A DNA stretch of 64,000 bases from Hyphomicrobium sp. (lineage in GTDB: Bacteria > Pseudomonadota > Alphaproteobacteria > Rhizobiales > Hyphomicrobiaceae), in the NCBI RefSeq assembly GCF_003987855.1, contig NZ_RXIZ01000014.1, positions 51,840-115,839 on the forward strand. The letters are read 5' to 3'. How positions within the stretch are numbered: position 1 is the stretch's first letter; each line of letters begins with the position of its first letter. Positions 35,921-44,272 of this stretch are shown here, piece after piece. The notes below the pieces were generated by a model that saw nothing but the letters and a program-made list of their open reading frames with translations, was not told the DNA's origin and ran no database searches. Made by a program: the position numbers and the translations under genes.

Positions 35921-36140
35921 TTTCAGGTTCCTTCCGCTATCCCATGAATCGGGCGCGATCCTTTGACAGACCGAACATGTATTTCTGATGAACCATTGCC
36001 GCCGATTAGCGGAGGTCAGATTTGACGGCCCATAACCACGCCCGAAGCTATTTGTTCCTAGTTTTCGGCAAAATGCAGACTAGATCGACTTTGGTCTCAT
36101 TGCGGAGTATCGACTGCAATTCCCCAGCAATTCTCAGGAG

Positions 36141-37004
36141 ATGGGGCGCGTACGGAGCTCGGCGCCTCGGCCGAATAGTTTGATCGACCTCCTGGCCAAT
36201 CGCATGCACACCTTTCCGCCCCGTAGACTTGTATGCCTGACCGAAGAAACGGTCGAGACGCTTTACCTGCTTGGCGAGCAGGATCGGATCGTTGGCGTTT
36301 CCGGCTATGCGGTTCGCCCGCCGGAGGTGCGCCGGGAGAAACCGCGCGTCTCATCGTTCACGTCCGCCGACATCCCCAAGATCCTCGCGCTCGAACCCGA
36401 TCTCGTCCTGGCCTTCTCCGACCTCCAGGGACCGATCGCCGCCGAACTCGCAAGCGCCGGCATTGCGGTGCATCTGTTCAATCAACGCAGTCTCGCTGGC
36501 ATCTTCACAATGATCCGCACTCTTGGTGCGCTGGTGGGATGCTCTGAAAAGGCCAATGATCTCGCCACGTCGCTGGAACGCCGCGTTGAAACAATTCGCG
36601 CGGAGACGAGCCCGCAGTTCGGCCGCCCTCGCGTCTACTTCGAAGAGTGGGACGATCCGCTGATTACGGGGATCGGCTGGGTCTCCGAACTGATCGAGGT
36701 TGCGGGCGGTGAGGACATCTTTGCCGAGAGGGGGCGCGAGCCGAGCGCCAAGGACCGCATCGTGAAAGCCGAAGACGTCTTGGCTCGAGCGCCCGACATC
36801 ATTCTCGCGTCCTGGTGCGGCAAGAAGGTTCGACCGGAAAAAATCCGGGATCGTGAGGGTTGGCGGATAATACCGGCCGTTCAGGGCGACCGGATCTTCG
36901 AGATAAAGTCGCCGATCATCCTGCAACCCGGGCCAGCGGCCCTCACGGATGGGCTTGATGCCATTCGCGCGGCTCTGCGGAGCGTGCCCAGAAGCCGCAA
37001 TTAG
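36141..37004 (+). CDS. BtuF-like cobalamin-binding family protein without signal peptide
   Basis: A 287-residue class III periplasmic-binding-protein fold: RRLVCLTEETVETLYLLGEQDRIVGVSGYA, PKILALEPDLVLAF, VYFEEWDDPLITGIGWVSELIEVAGGEDIF and DIILASWCGKK. These match the ABC-type cobalamin-binding subfamily, which often lacks a signal peptide, as here. The ATG at 36141 directly abuts AGGAG; a start at 36204 is possible. No permease is adjacent and no cobalamin riboswitch was recognised in the 220 bases upstream. Binding of B12 is a family-level inference. Confidence 0.75.
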   Translation: MGRVRSSAPRPNSLIDLLANRMHTFPPRRLVCLTEETVETLYLLGEQDRIVGVSGYAVRPPEVRREKPRVSSFTSADIPKILALEPDLVLAFSDLQGPIAAELASAGIAVHLFNQRSLAGIFTMIRTLGALVGCSEKANDLATSLERRVETIRAETSPQFGRPRVYFEEWDDPLITGIGWVSELIEVAGGEDIFAERGREPSAKDRIVKAEDVLARAPDIILASWCGKKVRPEKIRDREGWRIIPAVQGDRIFEIKSPIILQPGPAALTDGLDAIRAALRSVPRSRN

Positions 37005-37059
37005 CCATATTCCCGGATAAGTGCGCGGAAAGCGCTAAGTTGATTTTTATCACGGCCGC

Positions 37060-37084
37060 GGAACGGGCTTACCCCTCCCGCGTA
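37060..37084 (+). promoter_or_regulatory. EcfG-like promoter, near-match
   Basis: GGAAC at 37060-37064, a 16-base spacer, then CGTA at 37081-37084, the same one-mismatch form as at 21991. It lies 55 bases before the ATG of the membrane-anchored protein at 37139. Confidence 0.3.
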
Positions 37085-37138
37085 ATCTGTTAGGTTAGCG
37101 GTGTGGGGGCACCCGAGCCTTAGGCTGTGAACGGTGCC

Positions 37139-37603
37139 ATGTCAGATCGCGTCTATGCGTCACTATTTTATATCGCCTTGATCGTCGGCAGCTCCTGGGT
37201 TGCCGTTTCCGTCGGCGAGGCGCTTACCCGACAAGCGCTAACGCGTCTATCGCTCGTCGAGCCGTCAGATCCCCGCCCTTCCCGGGTCGATAACTTCCTG
37301 GCCGCGCGTGAACGTTCATCCCAGCCGGTGGATAAGCAAGAGCCGTTGATTCCAGCCGCCAATGCGGCGCCGATCGGTCCCTTGGCAAAGGCAATGGACG
37401 ATGCAGAAACAGCTGTGGCCGAGCCGGACGCAGAAGCGTCCGAGGAGACCGCCAGCACAATCGATTCAGCAGTGACCCCGGTTACGCCTAAGCCTCGCGT
37501 CGCGGGTTGGTCCAAGCGGATATCCAAGCGCGACGTTTCCAGTGCCCTGCAGGACGAGAGCTCATCGCACCTCATCATGCGTGCGTTGCGCGCAGAAATG
37601 TAA
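37139..37603 (+). CDS. Membrane-anchored hypothetical protein
   Basis: A 154-residue protein with one N-terminal span (about residues 5-25, SLFYIALIVGSSWVAVSVG) and a long acidic, Ala/Glu/Ser/Thr-rich, probably disordered region (about 45-125), then a short basic C-terminal segment. No family recognised. A GTG at 37127 would add four residues. Composition suggests an inner-membrane protein with a periplasmic tail. Confidence 0.55.
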   Translation: MSDRVYASLFYIALIVGSSWVAVSVGEALTRQALTRLSLVEPSDPRPSRVDNFLAARERSSQPVDKQEPLIPAANAAPIGPLAKAMDDAETAVAEPDAEASEETASTIDSAVTPVTPKPRVAGWSKRISKRDVSSALQDESSSHLIMRALRAEM

Positions 37604-37919
37604 GCCGATCATTGGAAGAGAGAGGTGGGCACCCGGCGGGGGGATGAGGGGGGATGGCCGAGTGCCCACGCGTGATCCTCATTCCGGGGGGAGGACATGA
37701 GGTATACGGATCATACCAAAAAGCTGCGATCAATGGGTTAACGCGCGGCGACTCGACGAATAAAATCGTTTAAATAATGCCAATATTTAGCGCATTTCGC
37801 GAATTCGCATTCGACCAAAGAACGATGCCGCGCATGAGGCGCTCTTAGCTCAGCACAATTGAACATCGAAACGGTGCGCAGCAACAAACATCTTCGGCTC
37901 CGCAGCAGTCCTCCGACGA
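37604..37919. other. 316-base intergenic region with hairpin and G-rich tracts
   Basis: A perfect 8-base stem, GTGGGCAC (37625-37632) pairing with GTGCCCAC (37662-37669), encloses a G-rich, pyrimidine-poor loop. A second G-run (37686-37694) forms a very strong ribosome-site-like GGGGGGAGGA just before an ATG at 37697. That ATG opens a 14-codon frame ending at 37741. The rest (37742-37919) is A+T-richer with nothing recognisable. It may be a small RNA or leader, or the terminator of the upstream gene. Confidence 0.35.
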
Positions 37920-38096
37920 CTAATCTATCGGGGGTAATTGGCGGCCATTGTGTCTACTAACGGCCGCTCGGCTCTGAAGGGATTTCGTAGAAAGCGCTTG
38001 CTCCCAAGCACGTGCAAGAACGTACACCAGCACGATCGCGAACCCATAAAGACTCGCGATGAAAATGATTACGGGGATGGCTTCCTCTTCAGGCAT
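37920..38096 (-). CDS. Small single-span membrane protein
   Basis: A 58-residue protein with an acidic N-terminus and one hydrophobic helix (about residues 7-28, VIIFIASLYGFAIVLVYVLA) followed by a polar tail. GGAGG 5 bases before the ATG at 38096 strongly supports translation. No family recognised. Longer frames reaching 38243 extend through the ribosome site and were rejected. Confidence 0.5.
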   Translation of the reverse strand: MPEEEAIPVIIFIASLYGFAIVLVYVLARAWEQALSTKSLQSRAAVSRHNGRQLPPID

Positions 38097-38276
38097 TGTG
38101 CCTCCGATCTCGCACTCCCAAGAGATGGACACCGGGGCAGCGGGCGACAAGACTGCCATTCCTCTTGTCGCAGTCTCCTCCTGCCTCCGGCCGGATCTCT
38201 GCTGTGGAGATCGAAGCCGTGTCACTTCTCCGCTTCGCGGCAAATCGCCTAGCTTCGGATGCGAGGGGGGACTCGC

Positions 38277-38498
38277 ATGAACACCAAGCTCGTCTCACTG
38301 TTGCACCGAGAGGCGACTGCTCGCCTCAATGCGGCCGAGTACGAACTCGTCGGCTTCACCAGGGCCTGCCGCGGCAAAGTCGTCGATCTCAACGAGATGA
38401 CCCACATCCGCTATTTGCGCGACCGTGTTGAGAGGGCGCGAGCGCGCCAATTGCGCTGGACCCACTATCGTTTCATGGTCGAAGCTGGCGTCAATTGA
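38277..38498 (+). CDS. Small basic hypothetical protein
   Basis: A 73-residue Arg-rich helical protein (NEMTHIRYLRDRVERARARQLRW). A GAGGGGGGA ribosome site lies 6 bases before the ATG at 38277. No domain recognised; the charge pattern could suit nucleic-acid or ribosome binding, but this is speculative. Confidence 0.5.
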   Translation: MNTKLVSLLHREATARLNAAEYELVGFTRACRGKVVDLNEMTHIRYLRDRVERARARQLRWTHYRFMVEAGVN

Positions 38499-38623
38499 GC
38501 TTTGCCGAGAATTCGAGCAGCCCGTGTGCCATTCTGTTCAAACAGTCATCAGGCTTTCGCGCGCCATTGATGTAGAATCGCAATATCTGCAATCCGATTC
38601 GCGTTCCCAAAGGGACGAACGAC

Positions 38624-38962
38624 GTGACGCTGGTCATCGTCTTCATCGGCGCTATTTGCGACTACTATTTCGGTGCCGTTGGCGCCGTGCTTGGCGCTTT
38701 GGTGGTGATGGCATCACTGTCAAAAAGCAAGGCGAATGTTCTGTTCCCATGGGTTCTGGTCATCGGACTATGCTGGGTTGCCGGTGCGCTTGTTGCGGGT
38801 GACGAGGGCGCTGTCTTCGCCATCGCCCTGGCAACAGGTTTGGCATTCTGGTTCGAAACCGGCTCGAAAGTGTTCAAGTCCGCCTTTCGGCGTCGGCAGA
38901 TGTCCGTGCCGGACAATGGCGGGCCATTTCGCGTCTCTCTTCCTGCTGCCGACGAGAGTTAG
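38624..38962 (+). CDS. Small multi-span membrane protein
   Basis: A 112-residue protein with three hydrophobic segments (about residues 2-32, 41-60 and 64-80) and a basic C-terminal tail. It starts with GTG after AGGGACG. No family recognised. It stands between the small basic protein and the MFS gene on the same strand. Confidence 0.5.
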   Translation: MTLVIVFIGAICDYYFGAVGAVLGALVVMASLSKSKANVLFPWVLVIGLCWVAGALVAGDEGAVFAIALATGLAFWFETGSKVFKSAFRRRQMSVPDNGGPFRVSLPAADES

Positions 38963-39022
38963 ACCGCATCGAACCTGCCGGGTACTGGCGCGTTATGCTG
39001 CCGTCCTGCTCGCGGCGGTTTC

Positions 39023-40483
39023 ATGCAAAAGACGGTACCTAATACAAACCCGGAAGCCGGTGGCTCAATCCAAACGACGATACCGCAGCGGCTCGACCGG
39101 CTGCCATTCGGCCGTTTTCATATACTCGTCATCGTTGCACTCGGAATTACCTGGATACTCGACGGTCTCGAGGTGACACTCGTAGGGGCTATCGCCGGCG
39201 CGCTGAAGGACAGCCCGACGCTTCGCTTCACCAACACCGACATCGGACTTGCAACGAGCGCCTATCTTTCGGGAGCAGTGCTGGGTGCCATCTTTTTCGG
39301 TTGGCTGACCGACCGGCTGGGGCGGAAGAAACTCTTCTTCATCACGCTGATCACCTACATGCTCGCCACCGTGGCGACCGCTTTGTCATGGAATTTTGCC
39401 ACGTTCGCAATCTGCCGTTTCTTCACCGGCGCGGGCATCGGCGGGGAATACACTGCAGTCAATTCCACCATTCAGGAGCTGGTCCCTGCCCGCTTCCGTG
39501 GCTGGACCGATCTCGCGATCAACGGAAGCTTCTGGCTTGGCGCTGCGCTTGGAGCCGTGGGGGCCATTTTCCTCCTCAACGGCGCATTCTTTTCGCCGGA
39601 GACCGGCTGGCGATTGGCATTCGCCATTGGCGGCGGCATCAGCGTGATCATCTTCGCCATGCGGCTATGGATTCCAGAGAGTCCCCGTTGGCTGCTGACT
39701 CACGGCCGGGCCAAAGAGGCCGAGAAGATCATCGGAGATGTCGAGGCTGAATTCGAGCGCGAAGGCTACGTCCTCGATCGGGCTGCGCTCAAGCCGACAC
39801 GCCTCAAAGCGCGGACGCACACCCCGCTTGCGGAAGTGGCAAGCTCGATTTTCCGAACCCATCGCGATCGCGCGATTGTCGGCTTCTCCCTGATGGCCGC
39901 GCAGGCATACTTCTATAATGCAATCTTCTTCACCTATGCGCTGGTCCTGTCCTCGTTCTATGGCGTGCCAACCAATCGGATCGGCTTGTATATTCTGCCC
40001 TTCGCAATTGGAAACTTCCTCGGTCCGCTACTGATCGGGCGGTATTTCGATACCTGGGGCCGCCGTCCGATGTTGGTCTTGACCTACGGTGTGTCGGGAC
40101 TGCTGCTCGCCGTTACGGGGCTTCTGTTCGCTGCCGACCTCGTAACCTCCTGGCAGCTGACGATCGCTTGGGTCGTCGTCTTCTTTTTTGGTTCGGCGGC
40201 AGCGAGTTCGGCCTACTTGACCGTGAGTGAGTCATTTCCGCTCGAAGTCCGCGCGCTCGCGATAGCCATCTTCTATGCCGTCGGAACGGGCGTGGGCGGC
40301 ATCATAGGGCCGTATTTTCTCGGGCATCTCATCGATACAGGATCGCGGACCAGCGTATTAGCAGGATATTTGATCGGCTCCGCGCTGATGATTATCGCAG
40401 CGGGCATTGCCGCGATGAAAGCCGTCGCCGCAGAACGCAAACCCTTGGAAGACGTCGCTCGCCCACTCTCCGCGTCCGATTGA
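39023..40483 (+). CDS. MFS transporter (sugar/aromatic-acid porter type)
   Basis: A 486-residue twelve-span permease. The hallmark loop 2-3 motif reads GWLTDRLGRKKLFF, and there is GAGIGGEYTAVNSTIQELVPARFRGW after span 4 and IPESPRWLLTHGRAKEAE before the central loop, as in the sugar-porter/synaptic-vesicle-like MFS groups. Transport of a carboxylate or sugar by proton symport is likely; the substrate is unknown. It ends in TGA directly abutting the TGA of the convergent EmrB-type gene. Confidence 0.88.
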   Translation: MQKTVPNTNPEAGGSIQTTIPQRLDRLPFGRFHILVIVALGITWILDGLEVTLVGAIAGALKDSPTLRFTNTDIGLATSAYLSGAVLGAIFFGWLTDRLGRKKLFFITLITYMLATVATALSWNFATFAICRFFTGAGIGGEYTAVNSTIQELVPARFRGWTDLAINGSFWLGAALGAVGAIFLLNGAFFSPETGWRLAFAIGGGISVIIFAMRLWIPESPRWLLTHGRAKEAEKIIGDVEAEFEREGYVLDRAALKPTRLKARTHTPLAEVASSIFRTHRDRAIVGFSLMAAQAYFYNAIFFTYALVLSSFYGVPTNRIGLYILPFAIGNFLGPLLIGRYFDTWGRRPMLVLTYGVSGLLLAVTGLLFAADLVTSWQLTIAWVVVFFFGSAAASSAYLTVSESFPLEVRALAIAIFYAVGTGVGGIIGPYFLGHLIDTGSRTSVLAGYLIGSALMIIAAGIAAMKAVAAERKPLEDVARPLSASD

Positions 40484-42082
40484 TCAATGCGCTGCGGCGC
40501 CAGCTCCTGCCTTGGCCTTCCGTGCGAACAATAGCGATACAGCCGCGATCGACAGCATCACTCCGATGACCGCGAACGTATCGCTGAAGCCCATAATCAA
40601 AGACTGCCGCTTTACGACCTGCCCAAGAGCGACAATCGCTTGATGCTTAGCGGTCGCGATATCCGACACGCCGTGGGCCATGAAATAATTCGTCATCTCG
40701 TCGATGCGCTGGCGAACGTTGTCGCGGTAGACGTTGACGGACTGACCAATGATGTTGGAATGGAATTGCTCGCGCTTCGTGATGATCGTGGCAAGCGATG
40801 CCGTGCCAACCGCACCGGCAAGGTTGCGAAGCATGTTGAAGAGGCCGGACGCGTTGGCCGCATCCTTAGGCGCGATCCCAGCGGTCGCTATCGCCGTCAG
40901 CGGCGTCAACACCAATGCCTGGCCTACAGCGCGAACGATGTCGGGCACAAACAGCTGGTCGCCTGAGTAGTCGAGCGACATCTGGGTATTCATGAAGCAG
41001 CTTGCCGCAAAAAGGGCGATACCGACAATCGCGATGTAGCGGACATCGAAGCGTTTCATCAGCATCGGTACGAACGGAATAATTAGGAGCTGCGGCAGTC
41101 CCGTCCAGGCAAGTACGTATCCAATCTGCTCCGAGTTATACCCTTGCACTTGGCCAAGATACTGAGGCAGCACATAGACCGTGCCGAAAAGCGCGAAGCC
41201 GACGAGCATGTTTGCGATCGTGCCGATGCCGAAGTTCCGGTTCTTCAGAAGACGCAGATCAACAAGCGGCTTCTTCACCACCAGTTCAATCCAGACGAAG
41301 GCCGTGAGAAAAACGACCGCGGTAACGGCCAGCTTGACGATGAATGGCGAGCCGAACCAATCGTCCTTGTTGCCTTCTTCAAGCATCGTTTGCAGCGAAG
41401 ACAGCCCGATCGCCATCGTGAAGATGCCTGCCCAGTCTCCTTCTCGCAGAAGCCCTAGCTGCATTTTTTCCTTCTCGAGCGTCAGCGCCAAAGCGACGAT
41501 CATGATCGCGCTCGGGATCGTGTTGATGAAGAAGATCTTCTGCCAGCCGTAGTTTTCGGTGAGATAGCCGCCAATGGTCGGGCCGATCGCAGGCGCAAAA
41601 GTGACGGCGATTGCAAACAAAGCGAGACCGATAGGCTGCTGCGTCTTCGGTAGCTTGGTCACCACCATCGTGAATGCCATAGGTATCAAGACGCCGCCGG
41701 CGAAGCCCTGAAGGCCGCGCATCGCGATCATTTCACCCAAATTGTGGGCGAAAGCACATGCCATGGAGAAGACCGCGAAGAAGAACGTACTAGCGATCAT
41801 GTAGCGGCCGAAAGAGAAGACGCGGCTTAGGTAACCTGTCAGGGGAATGACGACGATTTCACCGATCAAGTAGGAGGTCGAGATCCAGGCGCCATTGTCT
41901 GCGCCTGTGCCAATTCCGCCCTCAATGTCGAGTAACGACGCATTGGTGATCTGAATGTTCAGGATCGACATGAATGCGCCGATCATGCCGGCGATCACGG
42001 CGACCCAAGTCGTCAAGCTGGCACGGTCGGCGCCATCTGTTGGGCCGGAAAAGGACGCTGCAGGTTGTGCCATGCTCGCCAT
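40484..42082 (-). CDS. emrB: DHA2-family MFS drug efflux permease (EmrB-like), copy 1
   Basis: A 532-residue fourteen-span permease. SILNIQITNASLLDIEGGIGTGADNGAWISTSYLIGEIVVIPLTGYLSRVFSFGRY opens the protein in typical EmrB style, with FAPAIGPTIGGYLTENYGWQKIFFIN at motif C. It works with an EmrA-type periplasmic adaptor, here the gene immediately upstream (46-base gap), and an outer-membrane channel encoded elsewhere. It expels hydrophobic drugs or uncouplers using the proton gradient. Regulation is probably by the adjacent TetR. Confidence 0.92.
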   Translation of the reverse strand: MASMAQPAASFSGPTDGADRASLTTWVAVIAGMIGAFMSILNIQITNASLLDIEGGIGTGADNGAWISTSYLIGEIVVIPLTGYLSRVFSFGRYMIASTFFFAVFSMACAFAHNLGEMIAMRGLQGFAGGVLIPMAFTMVVTKLPKTQQPIGLALFAIAVTFAPAIGPTIGGYLTENYGWQKIFFINTIPSAIMIVALALTLEKEKMQLGLLREGDWAGIFTMAIGLSSLQTMLEEGNKDDWFGSPFIVKLAVTAVVFLTAFVWIELVVKKPLVDLRLLKNRNFGIGTIANMLVGFALFGTVYVLPQYLGQVQGYNSEQIGYVLAWTGLPQLLIIPFVPMLMKRFDVRYIAIVGIALFAASCFMNTQMSLDYSGDQLFVPDIVRAVGQALVLTPLTAIATAGIAPKDAANASGLFNMLRNLAGAVGTASLATIITKREQFHSNIIGQSVNVYRDNVRQRIDEMTNYFMAHGVSDIATAKHQAIVALGQVVKRQSLIMGFSDTFAVIGVMLSIAAVSLLFARKAKAGAGAAAH

Positions 42083-42128
42083 CGGTCGCCTCCTTCATGC
42101 GAACGCCTCGGTCGAAGCGTTCGCACCG

Positions 42129-43364
42129 TTACTTTGCCGCCAAGGACGTCGTGATCTCTGCGGGCTTTTTGGTTTTGATCGTTGGATAGACCGACATTCC
42201 CGGCCGCAATTCTCCGGCCAGCGGGCTTCCCTTATCGAATGTGATCTTCACGGGAATGCGCTGCACGATCTTGGTGAAGTTGCCAGTGGCGTTGTCAGGC
42301 GGAAGCAGTGCGAACTGCTGGCCGCTCGCCGGCGCCAGGCTATCGACATGAGCCGGGATCTCGACGCCCGCGAACATGTCGATCTCGACGTTGACGGCCT
42401 GACCTGCCCGGACGTGTTCGATCTGCGTTTCCTTGAAGTTGGCGACAATGTATGCCGCCGTCATCGGAACAACGGCCATCAACTGTGTGCCGGCTTGAAC
42501 GTATTGACCGACTCGGAGGGTTCGGTTGCCGACAACACCCTCGATCGGCGACACCACCGTCGTATAGGACAAGTTCAATTCTGCCTGATCTTGAACCGCT
42601 TCATCGTGCGCGAGCGTCGCCTTGGCTTGGGCGACTTGCGCCTTCAAGATCTCGACCTGCTTTTCAGCATTCGTCAGGGTCGCGGTGTCGCGTGCAATCG
42701 ATGCTCGGGCTGCTGCAATGCGAGCCTCCGCCTGCTGCGCGTTTTGTACGCTGCCGTATCCAGTGGTCGCGAGGTGGCTATAGCGCTCGCTGTCCTGCTG
42801 CGCGAATTTTTCGTTCGCTCGGTCGACATCGATCGTCGCTTTCGCACCGTCAATGACTGACTGCTGCGCGTCGAGGGAAGCCTGCTTGTCGGCAACTGCC
42901 GCTTTGGCGGCTTGCACATCGGCTTTCGCCTGCTCGAGCGCGACCTTGAAATCGCGATCATCGATGCGAGCTAGCGCCTGACCGGCCTTTACGTGCTGGT
43001 TGTCGCCGACAAGAACTTCGGAAAGGTAGCCGGAGACCCGTGGAGCGATGGTCGTGTTGTCGGCCTGGACATAGGCGTCGTCCGTCGAAACATCGAAGCG
43101 CCAAACACTCCAATATTGCCAACCCAGGTAGCTTGCTGCGGCTAGGGCTGCCAAGCTGGCACCAGCGATCAGCAATCGGCGGACGCCATGGCTCGCGGTG
43201 GCAGGCGGAGCTTCAGCGGTCGCCCCTGTTTTGGCCTCAGCCTCCGGCACACGGCCCACCACGGACCCTGCATCGGTTTGGCCAGTTGCTGAGCGCAGGT
43301 AGGGGACTGATTTTGCGTCAGGAATCTTGTTTTGAGAGGATAAAGCGTTGGAGCGAAGGCTCAT
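42129..43364 (-). CDS. emrA: HlyD/EmrA-family membrane fusion protein, copy 1
   Basis: A 411-residue adaptor with a cytosolic N-terminus, one span at about 66-86, a lipoyl half-motif (VSTDDAYVQADNTTIAPRVSGYLSEVLVGDNQHVKAGQ), a long coiled-coil hairpin (about 150-260), the second lipoyl half (SPIEGVVGNRTLRVGQYV) and the beta-barrel with PPDNATGNFTKIVQRIPVKI. First gene of the minus-strand pump operon; divergent from tetR with two operator-like elements in between. Confidence 0.92.
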   Translation of the reverse strand: MSLRSNALSSQNKIPDAKSVPYLRSATGQTDAGSVVGRVPEAEAKTGATAEAPPATASHGVRRLLIAGASLAALAAASYLGWQYWSVWRFDVSTDDAYVQADNTTIAPRVSGYLSEVLVGDNQHVKAGQALARIDDRDFKVALEQAKADVQAAKAAVADKQASLDAQQSVIDGAKATIDVDRANEKFAQQDSERYSHLATTGYGSVQNAQQAEARIAAARASIARDTATLTNAEKQVEILKAQVAQAKATLAHDEAVQDQAELNLSYTTVVSPIEGVVGNRTLRVGQYVQAGTQLMAVVPMTAAYIVANFKETQIEHVRAGQAVNVEIDMFAGVEIPAHVDSLAPASGQQFALLPPDNATGNFTKIVQRIPVKITFDKGSPLAGELRPGMSVYPTIKTKKPAEITTSLAAK

Positions 43365-43420
43365 TTGGAATGCTCCTGAAAGATCACCGCGTCTCGGTTG
43401 CAGCGATTTAGAAACTTGTT

Positions 43421-43470
43421 GTTTTCCAAAATAGGCACCATAATCTGCTTGTCAAGACATTTTGGAAAAC
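43421..43470. promoter_or_regulatory. Paired TetR operator-like elements
   Basis: GTTTTCCAAAAT at 43421-43432 and its exact reverse complement ATTTTGGAAAAC at 43459-43470 lie in the divergent emrA/tetR promoter. Each is also nearly palindromic by itself (TTTT-NN-AAAA). The right element ends five bases before the tetR ATG and would cover its ribosome site. This fits autoregulation by the TetR protein, an inference from position and symmetry. Confidence 0.6.
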
Positions 43471-43474
43471 GGCC

Positions 43475-44122
43475 ATGGTAGAAAATAGCGCAGTCACGAA
43501 ACGTTGCCGCGGACGACCGCAAATCCGGTCCGATCGCGAGACGTTGGAGCTGATCGTCGAGGCTGCTGCCGCGGAGTTTCAGGCCAACGGGTTTGCCGCG
43601 ACGACGATGGGAACCGTGGCCCAGCGCGCCGGCATCTCGACGAAGACGATGTATCGCCTGGTGCCTTGCAAGGCGGATTTGTTCGAGAAGGTGATCTCGG
43701 AACGCATCGGCACCTTCATGCTCGAGGTCAATCCAGCGGAGCTCGACAAATATGAGCTCTGCGAAGCGATGGAGCACATCCTGGTTTCATTCGGCACTCT
43801 CACGCTGAGCAAAGCGACGATCGGTCTACTGCGCCTCGTGATTGGAGAAAGCGACCGGTTCCCCGAGATCGCTGCTGCATTCCACCATATCGCGGTCGTT
43901 CAAACGACTGACGCCATCGCGGGGTGGCTCGAACGGCAACGGGATCGTGGGCTTTTGAAGATCGACGATCCAGTCCGGTCGGCATCCGCGTTACGTGGCA
44001 TGATGACGATGGATCTGCAGCGCTCGGCCATGCTTGGCGTCGGGCACGTGCCGACCGCCGAGGAGATCGAGGCACGCGCCAAATTCTGTGCGCGGCTCTT
44101 TCTCGACGGCTGCCGCGCTTAA
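43475..44122 (+). CDS. TetR/AcrR-family repressor
   Basis: A 215-residue regulator. Residues 10-70 form the TetR helix-turn-helix domain (LIVEAAAAEFQANGFAATTMGTVAQRAGISTKTMYRL), and the remainder is an all-helical ligand-binding domain with a C-terminal region of the AefR-like type. Divergent from the first emrAB pair and 150 bases upstream of the second, it is placed to control both pumps. Confidence 0.9.
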   Translation: MVENSAVTKRCRGRPQIRSDRETLELIVEAAAAEFQANGFAATTMGTVAQRAGISTKTMYRLVPCKADLFEKVISERIGTFMLEVNPAELDKYELCEAMEHILVSFGTLTLSKATIGLLRLVIGESDRFPEIAAAFHHIAVVQTTDAIAGWLERQRDRGLLKIDDPVRSASALRGMMTMDLQRSAMLGVGHVPTAEEIEARAKFCARLFLDGCRA

Positions 44123-44272
44123 CTGCAGTCTGCGTTAGACGCGCGGCATCGCTGCAAGATTTTTGGTCTTCCCTTCGCATTCGGGATGAGGCAACGAGCC
44201 AGGGCGGCCGGCGTATTGCTGGGCTGCACGGACGTTTAGAGGACCCGCGCGTTTTCAGCCCAGAGGAGCTTC

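Noticed and set aside
35921..36140. Cobalamin riboswitch before the cobalamin-binding-type gene
   Set aside because: No B12-box-like or conserved riboswitch elements seen in the 220 bases.
44123..44272. Second TetR operator before the downstream emrA
   Set aside because: Only TTTTTGG near 44160 resembles the element; the AAAA half is missing.
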